A stretch of 64,000 nucleotides of DNA from Chamaesiphon minutus PCC 6605 (lineage in GTDB: Bacteria; Cyanobacteriota; Cyanobacteriia; Cyanobacteriales; Chamaesiphonaceae). Position 1 is the stretch's first letter; every line of letters begins with the position of its first letter. Under the pieces are notes generated by a model that saw only the letters and a list, made by a program, of their open reading frames with translations, was not told the DNA's origin and did no database searches. Below, piece by piece: positions 10,101 to 19,043 of the stretch. The stretch lies in contig NC_019697.1 in the NCBI RefSeq assembly GCF_000317145.1, positions 3,754,385-3,818,384 of the forward strand. Direction: 5' to 3'. A program made the position numbers and the translations under genes.

Positions 10101-10708
10101 TCGAACCCCAACTGATCTATGGCTACTTCCCCTGTACCGCCGAAGGTAACTCCGTCCACGTCTACGATCCCAGCGTCATCGAGCAAGGCTTAACGCCCCA
10201 AACAGCTACCCCCGTAATCACCTGGACATTCCCCCGTCAAAAATCCCTGCGTCGCCTCTGTCTGGCTGATTTCTTCTGCCCCCTATCAGAGAATAAATTC
10301 GACGTATTCCCAATGCAAGCCGTAACGATGGGCGAAATCGCCACCGAGAAAGCGCAAGTGTTATTCAAAGCCGATAACTATGCCAACTATCTCTACTTCC
10401 ACGGCATGGCTGTCCAGATGGCTGAAGCCTTAGCCGAATGGAGCCACGCCCGCATCCGCAAGGAGTTGGGTTATGGCGATTTAGAGCCAGATAATATTCG
10501 CGATATGTTGGCACAACGCTATCAGGGTTCGCGGTATAGTTTCGGCTATCCCGCTTGTCCGAATGTGGCGGATCAGTTGCAGCAGTTGGAAATCATGGGT
10601 ACCCAGCGGATGGGAATGACGATGGATGAGAGCGAACAGCTATATCCCGAGCAGTCTACTACTGCGTTGATTGTCTATCATCCTGTGGCTAAGTACTTTA
10701 GTGCTTAG
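7151..10708 (+). CDS. metH: Cobalamin-dependent methionine synthase MetH
   Basis: Transfers a methyl group from 5-methyltetrahydrofolate via cobalamin to homocysteine. All four modules are present in 1185 residues. The Hcy-binding barrel (about 10-310) has zinc ligands in LNCATG (near 229) and GGCCGT (near 293). The pterin-binding domain (about 345-600) follows. The cap and B12-binding domain has DVHDIG, with D737, the cobalt ligand H739 and G742. The activation domain is at the C-terminus, with [11 protein letters not shown]. An insert of Thr/Asn/Glu-rich sequence at about 878-905 acts as a linker. The last 154 bases are duplicated downstream at 11326-11479, on the far side of a DUF559 gene. 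Confidence 0.97.
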   Translation: MTSSFLDRLHSPERPVIVFDGAMGTNLQVQNLTAEDFGGAEYEGCNEYLVHTNPEAVAKVHRDFLAAGADVIETDTFGGTAQTLGEYGLQDQVYYLNKTAAELAKKCTAEFSTPEKPRFVAGSIGPGTKLPSIGHIDYDSLEQAYTEQATGLLDGGVDLFLIETCMDVLQIKAAINGLEQVFKNKGVRIPIMVSATFEHPQATMLSGSDVATLLTALQPFPIDILGLNCATGPDLMAPHIKHLCEQSPFVVSCVPNAGLPENIGGHAHYKLTPIELKLAMYKFVEDWGVQVIGGCCGTRPEHIKELAEIGATLKTKVRIPIFEPAASSLMSVQPYHQDNSFLIIGERLNASGSKKCRDLLNEENWDGLVSLAKSQVREGAHVLDVNVDYVGRDGVKDMHEVVSRVVNNVSLPLMLDSTEWEKMEAGLKVAGGKCLLNSTNYEDGEERFYKVLEIAKKYGAGIVIGTIDEEGMARTAQKKFEIAKRAYDAAVAYGFPPYEIFFDPLALPISTGIEEDRANGKATVESIEMIRQNLPECHVLLGLSNISFGLNAAARQVLNSMFLHECMAVGMDAAIVSPNKILPLAKITPEHQEICRNLIYDRRQFDGDICTYDPLGLLTTMFEGVTTKRDKSEDDKLPLEQKLTRHIIDGERVGLEANLMKAIEKYPPLDIINIYLLDGMKVVGELFGSGQMQLPFVLQSAETMKAAVAFLEPHMDKADVGVSNAKGKFVIATVKGDVHDIGKNLVDIILSNNGYEVINMGIKQPVEAIIQAYEEHKPDCIAMSGLLVKSTAFMKENLEVFNEKGITIPIILGGAALTPKFVYNDCQQAYKGQVIYGKDAFADLNFMDALMPAKHGNKWDDFKGFLDEDGNPIKVAVEVEETNGKTDKTNESNEPLIIDTVRSEAVSLEIDRPTPPFWGTKILKDEISIEDLFWHMDLQALIAGQWQFRKPKEQSREEYDAFLAEKVHPILAEWKAKILTEKWLEPQLIYGYFPCTAEGNSVHVYDPSVIEQGLTPQTATPVITWTFPRQKSLRRLCLADFFCPLSENKFDVFPMQAVTMGEIATEKAQVLFKADNYANYLYFHGMAVQMAEALAEWSHARIRKELGYGDLEPDNIRDMLAQRYQGSRYSFGYPACPNVADQLQQLEIMGTQRMGMTMDESEQLYPEQSTTALIVYHPVAKYFSA

Positions 10709-10750
10709 AATCCCCAATCTCGTTGGAAAGGGAGCTAAGAGTCGGAAAGT

Positions 10751-10861
10751 CCCCCTTTCCAAGGGGGATTTAGGGGGATTCGATCTCAAACGGAGCAAAT
10801 CGATGTCTTCTGGCTGCGTTCGAGGTTGGAATCCCCCCAACCCCCCTTGGGAAGGGGGGCT
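10751..10861. repeat. CCCCCTT/AAGGGGG palindromic repeats before the DUF559 gene
   Basis: CCCCCTTTCCAAGGGGGATTTAGGGGGAT (10751-10779, broken here into its two arms CCCCCTTTCC and AAGGGGGATT) faces a second block at about 10831-10861 containing CCCCCCAACCCCCCTTGG and GAAGGGGGG. A related, degraded copy follows the DUF559 gene at 11271-11299. Such G/C-block palindromes often accompany DUF559 genes in bacterial genomes; here they bracket the inserted unit. Confidence 0.6.
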
Positions 10862-10889
10862 ACGGAATCAAGTCTAAATGTTAGAGACA

Positions 10890-11261
10890 ATGCCGACTTT
10901 TCATTTGCTGTATAACCATAATCTGATTGAGCTTGCACGGAATATGCGGCAGAATCCTACTCCAACGGAGCGGAAATTATGGTACGAATATCTCAGGGAT
11001 GTGCCAGTTAGAGTGTTGCGACAGAAGCCAATCGATCGATTTATCGTGGATTTCTATTGTGCATCTGTCAAACTAGCGATCGAGATTGATGGAGAGCAGC
11101 ACTTTACAGAATCAGAAGTAATTTATGACACAGAAAGAAGTGCAATCTTAGCTGGCTATGGAATCGAAGTTATCAGATTTACCAATCAGGAAGTAATGAA
11201 TGATTTTGAGGGTATATGTCAACGAATTGCTGATGCGATCGAAATTCCTACAACTCACTAA
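10890..11261 (+). CDS. DUF559 domain endonuclease-like protein
   Basis: A 123-residue member of the DUF559 family, distantly related to Vsr/MTH restriction-like nucleases. Visible features are the helical [16 protein letters not shown] start, [14 protein letters not shown], then IEIDGEQH (the acidic core of a PD-(D/E)xK-like site) and the C-terminal [14 protein letters not shown]. The ATG at 10890 is preferred over 10878 because family members start here and AGAG lies just upstream. It sits between two copies of the metH 3' end and beside G/C-block palindromes. A second copy of its last 63 bases lies at 12836-12898. Its biological function is not established. Confidence 0.85.
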   Translation: MPTFHLLYNHNLIELARNMRQNPTPTERKLWYEYLRDVPVRVLRQKPIDRFIVDFYCASVKLAIEIDGEQHFTESEVIYDTERSAILAGYGIEVIRFTNQEVMNDFEGICQRIADAIEIPTTH

Positions 11262-11325
11262 AGATTTAAAATCCCCCCTGGAAAAGAGGTTGGGAGATTT
11301 CACCCTCGAACGGAGCAGCCAATCA

Positions 11326-11481
11326 GCTTGTCCGAATGTGGCGGATCGGTTGCACCAGTTGCAAATCATGGGTACCCAGCGGATGGGAATGACGATGGAT
11401 GAGAGCGAGCAGCTATATCCCGAGCAGTCTACTACTGCGTTGATTGTCTATCATCCTGTGGCTAAGTACTTTAGTGCGTAA
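11326..11481 (+). pseudogene. Duplicated 3' end of metH
   Basis: Bases 11326-11479 repeat metH bases 10553-10706 with about five mismatches over 154 bases, including the codons for the CPNVAD and [13 protein letters not shown] segments and the final YFSA followed by a stop. Some substitutions change residues (Q to R, Q to H, E to Q). The copy has no activation-domain start and cannot work alone. The two copies lie 773 bases apart with the DUF559 gene between them, as expected if a unit inserted at the metH end and brought or created a second terminus. Confidence 0.93.
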
Positions 11482-11576
11482 ATTCAGAGAAGACTAATAC
11501 ATAACAGGCTAAATTATCGCCTGAAATCTAGTGGGGGGCAATGCACCCTACATCTTATTCAAATGTAAAATAAATT

Positions 11577-12164
11577 ATGTCTTTAAGATTAGAATGTGAC
11601 AATCAAGGTGGTGTCATAATAGCTGACAGATCCTTCTTTCAGAATCCAGATCCGGAGGGAATCGGAATTTCCTATGCTTTTGATATTGCGTTAGATAGAG
11701 AGGGAGGAACTGAATTAATTTGTGACTTTAATGAAGAATGGAATCAAGTATGGCACAGAGAAACATTATTGTTGGTAAATGAAATCAATAAAGGTATTTT
11801 TTTATTCGTCACTCTGCCTATCGGTGATTTTAATTTAGAAATACTAGACAACAAAATCATTAAAGATGATATGTGCTTTTTTTTTGAAAGCAAAATTGAG
11901 GTAAAAACGAAAGAAATTTTGCTATTTGAAGCTGGTAGCTGGTTAGAGGATATAGATATAGGAGATGTAAAGCCATCACATAAAGTAGAACTAGAAAATG
12001 GATGGTATAACATTCAAATACAAATTGACAATCGTATAGGGAATGAATCTGAAGATAGTTACCTAGTCGGTAACATGGTAATTAGCATAAGCAGCACAGA
12101 AGAGAAGATCGATCCACTTCTTGAACTTCCATGCTATCAAAATTGGCTTTCTATAAATAATTAG
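11577..12164 (+). CDS. Hypothetical protein, AT-rich
   Basis: A 195-residue protein of unknown function. It is acidic, mostly beta-strand in pattern, with alternating hydrophobic segments such as KGIFLFVTLPIGDFNLEILD and NGWYNIQIQIDN. No signal peptide, membrane helix or catalytic motif is visible. The coding sequence is clearly richer in A/T and poorer in CGATCG than its neighbours. It lies inside the accessory scar between the metH-tail copy and a transposase remnant. Together these suggest recent acquisition. It could be an immunity- or cargo-type protein, but nothing in the sequence proves this. Confidence 0.65.
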   Translation: MSLRLECDNQGGVIIADRSFFQNPDPEGIGISYAFDIALDREGGTELICDFNEEWNQVWHRETLLLVNEINKGIFLFVTLPIGDFNLEILDNKIIKDDMCFFFESKIEVKTKEILLFEAGSWLEDIDIGDVKPSHKVELENGWYNIQIQIDNRIGNESEDSYLVGNMVISISSTEEKIDPLLELPCYQNWLSINN

Positions 12165-12276
12165 TTTTGTATAATGGGCAAGGTTTCAAAAAAAGATCCT
12201 ATTTCAATACTGAATTTTGCCCACAAATTATAACGATCGAGTTGTCTATCTATTCTGAAGGGGTGACAAGCACCCC

Positions 12277-12837
12277 TTAAACCCTGACACGATCGGGATT
12301 ATAGATATTGAGGTTACAAAGGTAAAAGTCAATTTTATGGCGATTGAGTCGAATATATCGAGCAATCAAGCCAGGAATAAAATCCCAACCGAAGTATGAA
12401 AACAGAGCGAGCTTACCAATAGTAAACATCGAAGCACGATGATATTGACGTTGGGGTTCGGACGTTCTAGCTAAATACTTGGAATGAAAACTAGGAGTGC
12501 AAACACTCTTTAATATAACGGTGCTATAGACTAAAGTTAATAATAGAAACCAAGCATCAAATCTCGAACCAGTAAGCTGAGTTAATTCTAGATTAAATCC
12601 ATGAGACTTGTAATCATGAAACATTTCCTCGATTTGAAAGCGAGCAGCATAAGCTTTAACGGCTGAGTTAATATCTGGAAGAGTTGTTAATAGAAATCAT
12701 CCTTCAGTAATCGGCAATCCATGATGTTCTTTCGGATAGTGAGCGGCAACATTAAAAGGAAATTTATGAGTGGTTTTTGTAATATTCACTCCTTGGATAA
12801 ATACAGAGATACCAGGATGAGCTGCTAACTGATTTAA
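12277..12837 (-). mobile_element. IS4-type transposase remnant
   Basis: The minus-strand frame reads from LNQLAAHPGISVFIQGVN through HYPKEHHGLPITEG, a TGA at 12699-12697 (where a Trp codon is expected), then FLLTTLPDINSAVKAYAARF, QIEEMFHDYKSHGFNLE and a C-terminal tail to 12277. The YxxRFQIEEMFHDYK segment is the C-terminal catalytic-Glu (Y-R-E-like) region of IS4-type DDE transposases. The N-terminal half is missing, cut at 12837 exactly where the DUF559-tail copy begins. It is therefore a truncated and nonsense-broken insertion sequence. No terminal repeats were found. Confidence 0.8.
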
Positions 12838-12898
12838 TGATTTTGAGGGTGTATGTCAAAGAATTGCTGATACGATCGAACTTTCTAAAACTCATTAG
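12836..12898 (+). repeat. Second copy of the DUF559 gene 3' end
   Basis: Sixty-three bases ending in TAG match the last 63 bases of the DUF559 gene (11199-11261) without gaps and with roughly ten substitutions. The copy abuts the truncated transposase. It is a pseudogene fragment showing that a related DUF559 unit once stood here or that the region was duplicated. Confidence 0.85.
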
Positions 12899-12924
12899 AG
12901 ATTCATTTGAGTTTTATCGATTGA

Positions 12925-13050
12925 GATCTTCGCCAAGCCACCGAACAACGTGCGGATACTGCCAAACAATGCGCTAGCGATATTCAGCAGTAAGCAGAAA
13001 AATTGGCTGCCAAATTGCGGGAATTGGGCATCGATTCAGCCAATCTGTAA
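12925..13050 (+). pseudogene. C-terminal remnant of a Uma2-like nuclease
   Basis: The frame reads DLRQATEQRADTAKQCASD, then IQQ, TAA (12991-12993), then AEKLAAKLRELGIDSANL and a final TAA at 13048-13050. The Glu/Ala/Arg-rich coiled tail ending KLRELGID.xNL is the typical C-terminus of Uma2 (DUF820) endonuclease-like proteins, which are abundant in cyanobacteria. The catalytic part is absent and the tail has a nonsense codon, so this is a dead fragment. It closes the accessory scar next to glmM. Confidence 0.65.
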
Positions 13051-13079
13051 ATGCGATAACTACCTCGATCGAAATCCTA

Positions 13080-14471
13080 CTAGAAATGTTGTTCGACGAT
13101 CGCGACTAGATATTTTGTCCAGTATTCGGTCTTTTGCATACTTTCGGCTTCTACCATTACCCGAATTAATGGCTCGGTACCCGAAGCGCGCACGAGTACC
13201 CGTCCGGTGTCACCCATCTCTGCTTCTGCTTCCGCGATCGCATCTTGCAAGGGTTGACATTTTGCCCAGTTGAGCCGTGCTTCACGATCGTCTACGCGGA
13301 CATTGTGGAGAATCTGCGGATAGGTTTGGAAACTGCTATCTACTAACTCTGCTAGAGATTTATCCGACTGTTGAACGATCGCAGCGACATGCAGCGCAGT
13401 GAGAATGCCATCGCCACTGACGCTATGCTGGGGTGAGAGAATATGCCCAGACTGCTCGCCACCCAACATCGCCCCACAGCTCGCCATCTCAGCTTGGACG
13501 TATTGGTCGCCTACCGCCGTGCGGACTACCGTACCGCCAGAAGCTTGCCAAGCCCGCTCGAAGCCCAAATTTGCCATGACTGTGGTGACGATCGCCTCAT
13601 TTGGGAGCAGTCCCAGTTGGCTGAGATGTTGACCCCAGAAATAGAGAATATAATCCCCGTCAACTTTGCGTCCCAAATTGTCTACTGCTAATACTCGATC
13701 GGCATCACCATCGAAGGCAAATCCCAGATCTGCCTGATGGAGAGCGACAGCGGCTTGGAGAGACCCTAAATGAGTCGAACCGCAATTGACATTAATCCGA
13801 TCGCCATCGGCCTCATCGTGGAGACAAATTAACTCAGCCCCCAATTGCGTAAAAACCTTGGGAGCCACATCTACCGACGCTCCCGATGCTAAATCGAGGA
13901 CGATTTTCATCCCCGCTAAACTCGTACCTGGTAAGAGGGAATCTTTCATTGCCTCCACATACTGCGTAATTAATTCTGGCGTGAAATAGAGATGACCCCA
14001 TCTTTCTGGCTCGACATGCGCCCCCGATTGTCCTCTAATTCCGGCCTCGATCGCCGCCTGCAAGTTCTTAGCTAACTTAGTGCCATCCGACCCAAAAAAC
14101 TTAATGCCATTGTCTTCTGGTGGATTGTGGCTGGCCGAAATCATCACGCCGCCGATCGCATCGCTAGTCGCCGTCAAATGTGCGACTCCAGGCGTCGGAC
14201 ACAATCCCAAATTCCAGACTTCAATCCCTGCCGAAGTCAGTCCGGCTGACAACGCACTGGCTAACATATCGCTAGAATTGCGCGAATCTTGACCGATGAC
14301 AATCGGCCCGACATCCTCAGCGGCCTGACGCAATACTATTCCAGCCCAGTATCCCACTTCTAGAGCCAAATTTGCTGTCAGGACATCGCCCACCCTACCG
14401 CGAATTCCGTCTGTACCAAATAAGGGTGAATTAGGTAGATTGAGCTGTTCGATCGGGGAAGATGTAATCAT
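13080..14471 (-). CDS. glmM: Phosphoglucosamine mutase GlmM
   Basis: Interconverts glucosamine-6-phosphate and glucosamine-1-phosphate for UDP-GlcNAc, feeding peptidoglycan and lipid A. All four domains of the phosphohexomutase family appear in 463 residues. The phosphoserine loop ISASHNP has its catalytic Ser at about residue 114, the Mg loop is DGDADR, a GGEQSGH substrate loop follows, and the C-terminal phosphate-binding loop is [15 protein letters not shown]. The ASHNP/GEQSGH combination favours GlmM over phosphomannomutase. It stands alone, with its 3' end 30 bases from the Uma2 remnant. Confidence 0.93.
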   Translation of the reverse strand: MITSSPIEQLNLPNSPLFGTDGIRGRVGDVLTANLALEVGYWAGIVLRQAAEDVGPIVIGQDSRNSSDMLASALSAGLTSAGIEVWNLGLCPTPGVAHLTATSDAIGGVMISASHNPPEDNGIKFFGSDGTKLAKNLQAAIEAGIRGQSGAHVEPERWGHLYFTPELITQYVEAMKDSLLPGTSLAGMKIVLDLASGASVDVAPKVFTQLGAELICLHDEADGDRINVNCGSTHLGSLQAAVALHQADLGFAFDGDADRVLAVDNLGRKVDGDYILYFWGQHLSQLGLLPNEAIVTTVMANLGFERAWQASGGTVVRTAVGDQYVQAEMASCGAMLGGEQSGHILSPQHSVSGDGILTALHVAAIVQQSDKSLAELVDSSFQTYPQILHNVRVDDREARLNWAKCQPLQDAIAEAEAEMGDTGRVLVRASGTEPLIRVMVEAESMQKTEYWTKYLVAIVEQHF

Positions 14472-14947
14472 ATATACACTGATGGGACATTATCGCTCGT
14501 TTGGTAAATCATATTACTCAAGGTGGCAATACTCAAGCGATCGTCGTCAGTAAAGCACGATTTTATTCGCTAAAGTTTAAAGCAGGCGCAATCGCTCCCG
14601 TCCTTGTACCAACTTACGACGGATGTCCAGTACGATGAATTGTCGGATATTGCTACTTGAGACGACTGTGGAGATTTATCGATCGATTCTAAAATTAACT
14701 TCAGGTGGCTAATGGCTGCACTGGGAGTTAAAAATATCCTCCTCATCATCTCCAACCGCAGTATTGCGAACTGACAGTTCTCCAAGGCTCCGACTCATGC
14801 CATATTCTCACTCAGCGAACAACTGGTGCCATTAAAAAATCGATGCCCCCATCTCATCGTTCCATTTCGCTCTAAAACTACGCCAAACTCTTGCGTAATG
14901 CGATCTATGTTGTTGAAATTTGACTTGAATACTAGTGGGTTTTACTA
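14472..14947. other. glmM to GAF-gene spacer
   Basis: About 475 bases between divergent genes. No gene-like frame was accepted: a 71-codon minus ORF at 14570-14785 has no recognisable features. It must hold both promoters, but none was identified with confidence. Confidence 0.4.
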
Positions 14948-15490
14948 ATGAATTTCAGTCCCGAGCCTGCATCAAAATCAACAACCAATGCACGAGTTAT
15001 GAAGTCATCAGTAGCACTAACCTTCGATCGATTGCGTCTGTACTTAGCAGAAGACGATTTAACTCAAGCGATTCTCGATGAATTGCGCCAGACTCTTACT
15101 GTCGATCGAGTAGTATTATATTCTTTTAATTCCGAGCGAATCGGGCAAGTGACATTTGAGTCGTTGAGCGATCGCAAATTGTCAATTCTCATTTCGAGTG
15201 GGGCTGATGAATGTTTTAATAGTGAATATAGTCAACTTTACGAAAATGGTAGAATTCGCGCGATCGCCGATATTGAGTCAGAGCCGATCGAATCTTGTCA
15301 TCGAGACTTCTTACGAGAATTGCAAGTAAAAGCCAATTTAGTCGTCCCAATTTTAAGCGATCTAAAATTGTGGGGATTGCTAGTGGCGCATCACTGTCAA
15401 TCTACATTTGATTGGAGTGCCAATGACATCCTGGCGATGCAAGCCACTGCCAGTAATCTCTCGATCGTCGGCGATCGCCTCGATAGCTAA
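14948..15490 (+). CDS. GAF domain protein
   Basis: A single GAF domain fills most of the 180 residues: DRLRLYLAEDDLTQAILDEL at the start, then VDRVVLYSFN, an acidic middle, then VKANLVVPILSDLKLWGLLVAHHC and a C-terminal helix. The pattern is that of phytochrome / cyanobacteriochrome-type GAF modules found in cyanobacterial signalling proteins. The usual chromophore Cys-His dipeptide is not evident where expected, so a light-sensing role is uncertain. No output domain is fused. It is probably a free-standing sensory or regulatory module. Confidence 0.8.
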   Translation: MNFSPEPASKSTTNARVMKSSVALTFDRLRLYLAEDDLTQAILDELRQTLTVDRVVLYSFNSERIGQVTFESLSDRKLSILISSGADECFNSEYSQLYENGRIRAIADIESEPIESCHRDFLRELQVKANLVVPILSDLKLWGLLVAHHCQSTFDWSANDILAMQATASNLSIVGDRLDS

Positions 15491-15522
15491 GTTGTAGTTC
15501 ACCAAAATCGCATCATTGTTTT

Positions 15523-15713
15523 AATACTGTTTGGTTAGGTAAGTATTTGCTCTAGTTTTAGTCCGCGTTCGCGTAGCGTCTCGCAGAGCAGGCGGACTTT
15601 GCCACATTCGCGGCGGTTTGCGGCGCGATCGCGCCTTTGTTTTCCGACGGTTTAGCGCGATTTCGGTCGAGACAAGACACAACCGCTGTCTGAGTGTCTA
15701 ACCAAACAGTATT
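15523..15713. mobile_element. MITE-like element with 16-bp terminal inverted repeats
   Basis: AATACTGTTTGGTTAG (15523-15538) and its exact reverse complement (15698-15713) bound 191 bases. The interior holds another inverted arrangement (TCCGCGTTCGCGTAGCGTCTCG ... GCAGAGCAGGCGGAC, about 15562-15598, broken here) and CGACGGTTTAGCG plus GAGACAAGACA, words that recur in the 61801-61881 repeat. It has no coding capacity. It lies in the spacer upstream of dnaK. Confidence 0.75.
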
Positions 15714-16043
15714 GCTTCAGATTCGGTCAATTTCCGCTCGATCTTCCCACTGCTCGACGCTGCGCTCTTTCGGTAAGCACCACTACTCTATACGGTTCGC
15801 CTCAATTTCGACATTGGTATAAGTCACATACAGTAGAGAGGTATCAACTGAGCCAGTCATTAAGATAACGGTCGATCGCGCACCGCCAGTCATCGGAGAG
15901 GTACGGAAAACCACCCTTCAAAAAAGGCTCAGTTGGCACAAAGATAGGGATCAATTCTGTAATATCGATTCGTGTGACTTGCCCACTGCGCTTGTTGCCA
16001 TTATTCAAACTGTTGTCATTATTTAGGAAGTAGTTATAGTTTT
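15714..16043. other. dnaK upstream region
   Basis: About 330 bases after the MITE-like element. No gene was recognised. It must carry the dnaK promoter. A CIRCE operator (TTAGCACTC-N9-GAGTGCTAA) was searched for by eye and not seen. AGGAAG at 16025-16030 gives a plausible but distant ribosome-binding site. Confidence 0.4.
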
Positions 16044-17957
16044 ATGGGAAAAGTTGTTGGCATTGACTTAGGAACTACCAACTCCTGCGTTGCCGTCATG
16101 GAAGGTGGCAAACCCACCGTAATCGCTAACGCCGAGGGTTTCCGCACTACCCCTTCTGTTGTCGCATTTGCGAAAAATGGCGATCGCTTGGTCGGTCAAA
16201 TCGCCAAACGTCAAGCGGTGATGAACCCAGAGAATACCTTCTCCTCCGTCAAACGCTTTATCGGTCGCAAATTTGACGAAGTAAGCCAAGAAGCCACTGA
16301 AATCTCTTACAAAGTCGTCAACGATGGCAACAGCGTTAGAATCGAAGCCCCTGGATTGGGCAAGAAATTCGCGCCAGAAGAAGTTTCCGCTCAGGTATTA
16401 AGAAAATTAGTCGATGATGCGAGTAAATATTTGGGTGAAACTGTTACCCAAGCCGTAATTACCGTACCAGCTTACTTTAACGACTCGCAACGTCAAGCTA
16501 CCAAAGATGCCGGAAAAATTGCTGGGGTTGAAGTCCTGCGGATTATCAACGAACCGACTGCTGCTGCACTAGCCTACGGTTTAGACAAAAAGAGCAACGA
16601 AACAATTCTCGTTTTTGACCTTGGGGGCGGTACATTCGACGTATCCGTACTCGAAGTCGGCGACGGTGTGTTTGAAGTGCTCGCAACTTCTGGCGATAGT
16701 CACTTAGGTGGGGACGACTTCGACAAGAAAATTGTCGATCACTTAGCGACGACCTTCATGAAAAATGAAGGCATCGACTTACGCAAAGATCGTCAAGCTC
16801 TCCAACGTCTAACTGAAGCTGCTGAGAAAGCCAAGATCGAACTCTCTAGCGTGACTCAAGCCGAAATCAACCTGCCCTTCATCACGGCAACTCAAGATGG
16901 GCCAAAACACGTTGAAATGACCCTAACTCGGGCTAAATTCGAGGAAATTTGTTCTGACTTGATCGATCGTTGTCGCGTCCCGGTCGAAAATGCGGTCAGA
17001 GATGCCAAAATCGATAAAACTCGAATCGATGAAGTCGTCTTGGTGGGTGGTTCGACTCGGATTCCCGCAGTTAAAGAACTAGTCAAACGCCTCTTAGGTA
17101 AAGAGCCTAACGAGACAGTCAACCCTGACGAAGTAGTCGCCATTGGTGCAGCGGTACAAGCTGGTGTCTTGGCTGGTGAAGTCAAAGATATCCTCTTGCT
17201 TGACGTTACTCCTCTATCCTTGGGTGTTGAAACCTTGGGTGGTGTAATGACCAAGATCATCCCTCGTAACACCACTATTCCGACTAAGAAGTTTGAAACC
17301 TTCTCGACAGCGGTAGATGGACAGAGCAACGTTGAAATCCATATTCTTCAAGGCGAACGCGAAATGTCTCGCGATAACAAGAGCCTGGGTACCTTCCGCC
17401 TAGACGGTATTCCTTCGGCTCCTCGTGGCGTTCCCCAAATCGAAGTCACTCTCGACATCGACGCCAACGGGATCTTGAACGTTACCGCCAAAGATAAGGG
17501 AACTGGTAAAGAGCAGTCGATCAGCATCACTGGTGCATCTACCCTCGATAAGACCGAAGTCGAACGGATGGTGCGCGAAGCTGAAAGTAATGCTTCCACC
17601 GACAAGGAAAACCGCGAGAAAATCGATCGCAAGAATCAGGCTGATTCCCTCACCTACCAAGCCGAAAAACAACTTCAAGAACTCGGCGATAAAGTCCCCG
17701 CAGCAGACAAAACCAAGCTCGAAGGCTTAATCAAAGAACTCAAAGAAGCTGTAGCTAAAGAAGATGATGCCGAAATCCAACGCTTGAGTCCCGAAGTTCA
17801 GCAAACCTTAATGGCGATCGGTAGTAATATCTACGCTCAAGCAGGTGCTAATGCTGGTGGCGGTAGCGATGCTGGTGACGATGGTACTCCTCCTGGCAGT
17901 GGCACGACTGGTGGTGGTGACGATGTTATCGATGCCGAATTCTCCGAAACTAAATAG
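16044..17957 (+). CDS. dnaK: Molecular chaperone DnaK (Hsp70)
   Basis: ATP-dependent chaperone that works with DnaJ and GrpE in the cytoplasm. At 637 residues it has the complete Hsp70 layout: the [12 protein letters not shown] phosphate-1 motif at residues 6-17, [17 protein letters not shown] near 195, [12 protein letters not shown] near 336, the [13 protein letters not shown] linker, the beta-sandwich substrate domain and a Gly/Asp-rich C-terminal tail ending [12 protein letters not shown]. The tail resembles the DnaK2-type main chaperone of cyanobacteria. No dnaJ or grpE is adjacent. A strong terminator follows. Confidence 0.97.
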   Translation: MGKVVGIDLGTTNSCVAVMEGGKPTVIANAEGFRTTPSVVAFAKNGDRLVGQIAKRQAVMNPENTFSSVKRFIGRKFDEVSQEATEISYKVVNDGNSVRIEAPGLGKKFAPEEVSAQVLRKLVDDASKYLGETVTQAVITVPAYFNDSQRQATKDAGKIAGVEVLRIINEPTAAALAYGLDKKSNETILVFDLGGGTFDVSVLEVGDGVFEVLATSGDSHLGGDDFDKKIVDHLATTFMKNEGIDLRKDRQALQRLTEAAEKAKIELSSVTQAEINLPFITATQDGPKHVEMTLTRAKFEEICSDLIDRCRVPVENAVRDAKIDKTRIDEVVLVGGSTRIPAVKELVKRLLGKEPNETVNPDEVVAIGAAVQAGVLAGEVKDILLLDVTPLSLGVETLGGVMTKIIPRNTTIPTKKFETFSTAVDGQSNVEIHILQGEREMSRDNKSLGTFRLDGIPSAPRGVPQIEVTLDIDANGILNVTAKDKGTGKEQSISITGASTLDKTEVERMVREAESNASTDKENREKIDRKNQADSLTYQAEKQLQELGDKVPAADKTKLEGLIKELKEAVAKEDDAEIQRLSPEVQQTLMAIGSNIYAQAGANAGGGSDAGDDGTPPGSGTTGGGDDVIDAEFSETK

Positions 17958-17976
17958 TAATTTGTAGCCAAGCTGG

Positions 17977-18006
17977 CCCAGTTTCCCTGAGAAACTGGGT
18001 TTTTTT
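17977..18006 (+). terminator. dnaK rho-independent terminator
   Basis: CCCAGTTTC (17977-17985) and GAAACTGGG (17991-17999) form a perfect 9-bp stem with a 5-base loop, followed by seven T residues. It lies 19 bases after the dnaK stop. Confidence 0.92.
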
Positions 18007-18171
18007 GCATAAATTGTAAATCTCCATCCAAAATGGTGAATACTAAGCTCATACCATTTTGGATTGGGAATTGAGGATTGAGGATTAGGAAAATCCTGCT
18101 ATGTGTGGAGTCTGCTGTCCCCATCTGTCGTCCTTGTTTTTCCAGCAGTATTAACTACTCGAATACTCTAA

Positions 18172-18213
18172 AGCCAATCCCCAATCCCCAATCCCCAATC
18201 CCCAATCCCCAAT
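18172..18213. repeat. CCCCAAT heptanucleotide tandem repeat
   Basis: Five to six consecutive copies of the 7-mer CCCCAAT immediately upstream of the gene starting at 18225, with further degenerate ATTGGGGATT-like units on the other side near 18055-18090. It is of the short tandem heptamer (STRR) type known in cyanobacteria. An upstream reading of the next ORF through it is repeat translation, not protein. Confidence 0.9.
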
Positions 18214-18224
18214 TTTCTAGACCG

Positions 18225-18608
18225 ATGAATTTATTTGATGAAATAATTCCCGCTCAGCCAGATAAGGTTAATTTGTACGCTCCATATTTCATGAAATCCG
18301 CTGCCAAACGGAACGTCTTGCCCAAAGCAATCACGCTTTACCACAAAGGCGGACTCGGCGGTTATCGGGCGATCGAAGGTGGCGAGAAAATTCCTTACGT
18401 CATCAATTGGGTAATCCAAAATTTACCTGGCGATCTGACTAGATGCACGATGATGTTTGATGATAATGCCGATCTCACCTACGATATCAACCTGATGAAT
18501 TCTGAGTTGATCGGCTACCTAATCGATTGGCTGGTTAATATCCGCGATACTAATACTCCAGATTTCCCCCAGTATTTTTATCATAAACTGATGAAAATGG
18601 ATGACTAG
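18225..18608 (+). CDS. Conserved hypothetical protein
   Basis: A 127-residue protein of unknown function starting MNLFDEIIPAQ. The frame is open from 18078, but the added 49 codons translate the heptamer repeats, so the ATG at 18225 is used. It has a basic central KRNVLPKAITLYHKGG segment and a YDINLMNSELIGYLIDWLVN helix. There is no signal peptide or membrane span. No family was recognised. It lies alone between the dnaK terminator and a DRTGG-domain gene. Confidence 0.65.
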   Translation: MNLFDEIIPAQPDKVNLYAPYFMKSAAKRNVLPKAITLYHKGGLGGYRAIEGGEKIPYVINWVIQNLPGDLTRCTMMFDDNADLTYDINLMNSELIGYLIDWLVNIRDTNTPDFPQYFYHKLMKMDD

Positions 18609-19043
18609 CACTGGTTAATAGCCCGATCTCCACGATTCTCACCCTCTAGCTCTGCCGCCATCAAGCAGTTGCCAATTCACAAAGATCGATGACTAGCAAT
18701 CGCTCTGGTTCCGATCCGGCCATCTTCATTTTCGTGCTGACGCTCATCAAATTCTGAGTGGGAACATCTTTTCCCCAAATACTAGTCATTGCGATCGCGG
18801 ATAACCTAGACTAGTATGGCGATCGACGGTAATTTAATTCATCTGTGTCAGTCGCTAAGTAGGATAGCCAGATCGCTCTCCTGCTGGACAAACAACTGCT
18901 CGCTCCTCGTAAAAACGGTTAGCATTTGCAGATAGTAATTCATCCTGGACACCAGAGACATAATCGGCATCGCCGATTTTAGATATTACTAAGTTATTGC
19001 ATCATATAGTTAAATGACTAGGGATAATTGTGTGGGGATGGCT
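18609..19043. other. Spacer without a recognised gene
   Basis: About 435 bases. No gene-like frame, RNA fold or repeat was recognised beyond scattered GCGATCGC sites. The promoter of the DRTGG-domain gene presumably lies here. Confidence 0.4.

Noticed and set aside
15714-16043. CIRCE heat-shock operator before dnaK
   Set aside because: The TTAGCACTC-N9-GAGTGCTAA sequence was not seen.
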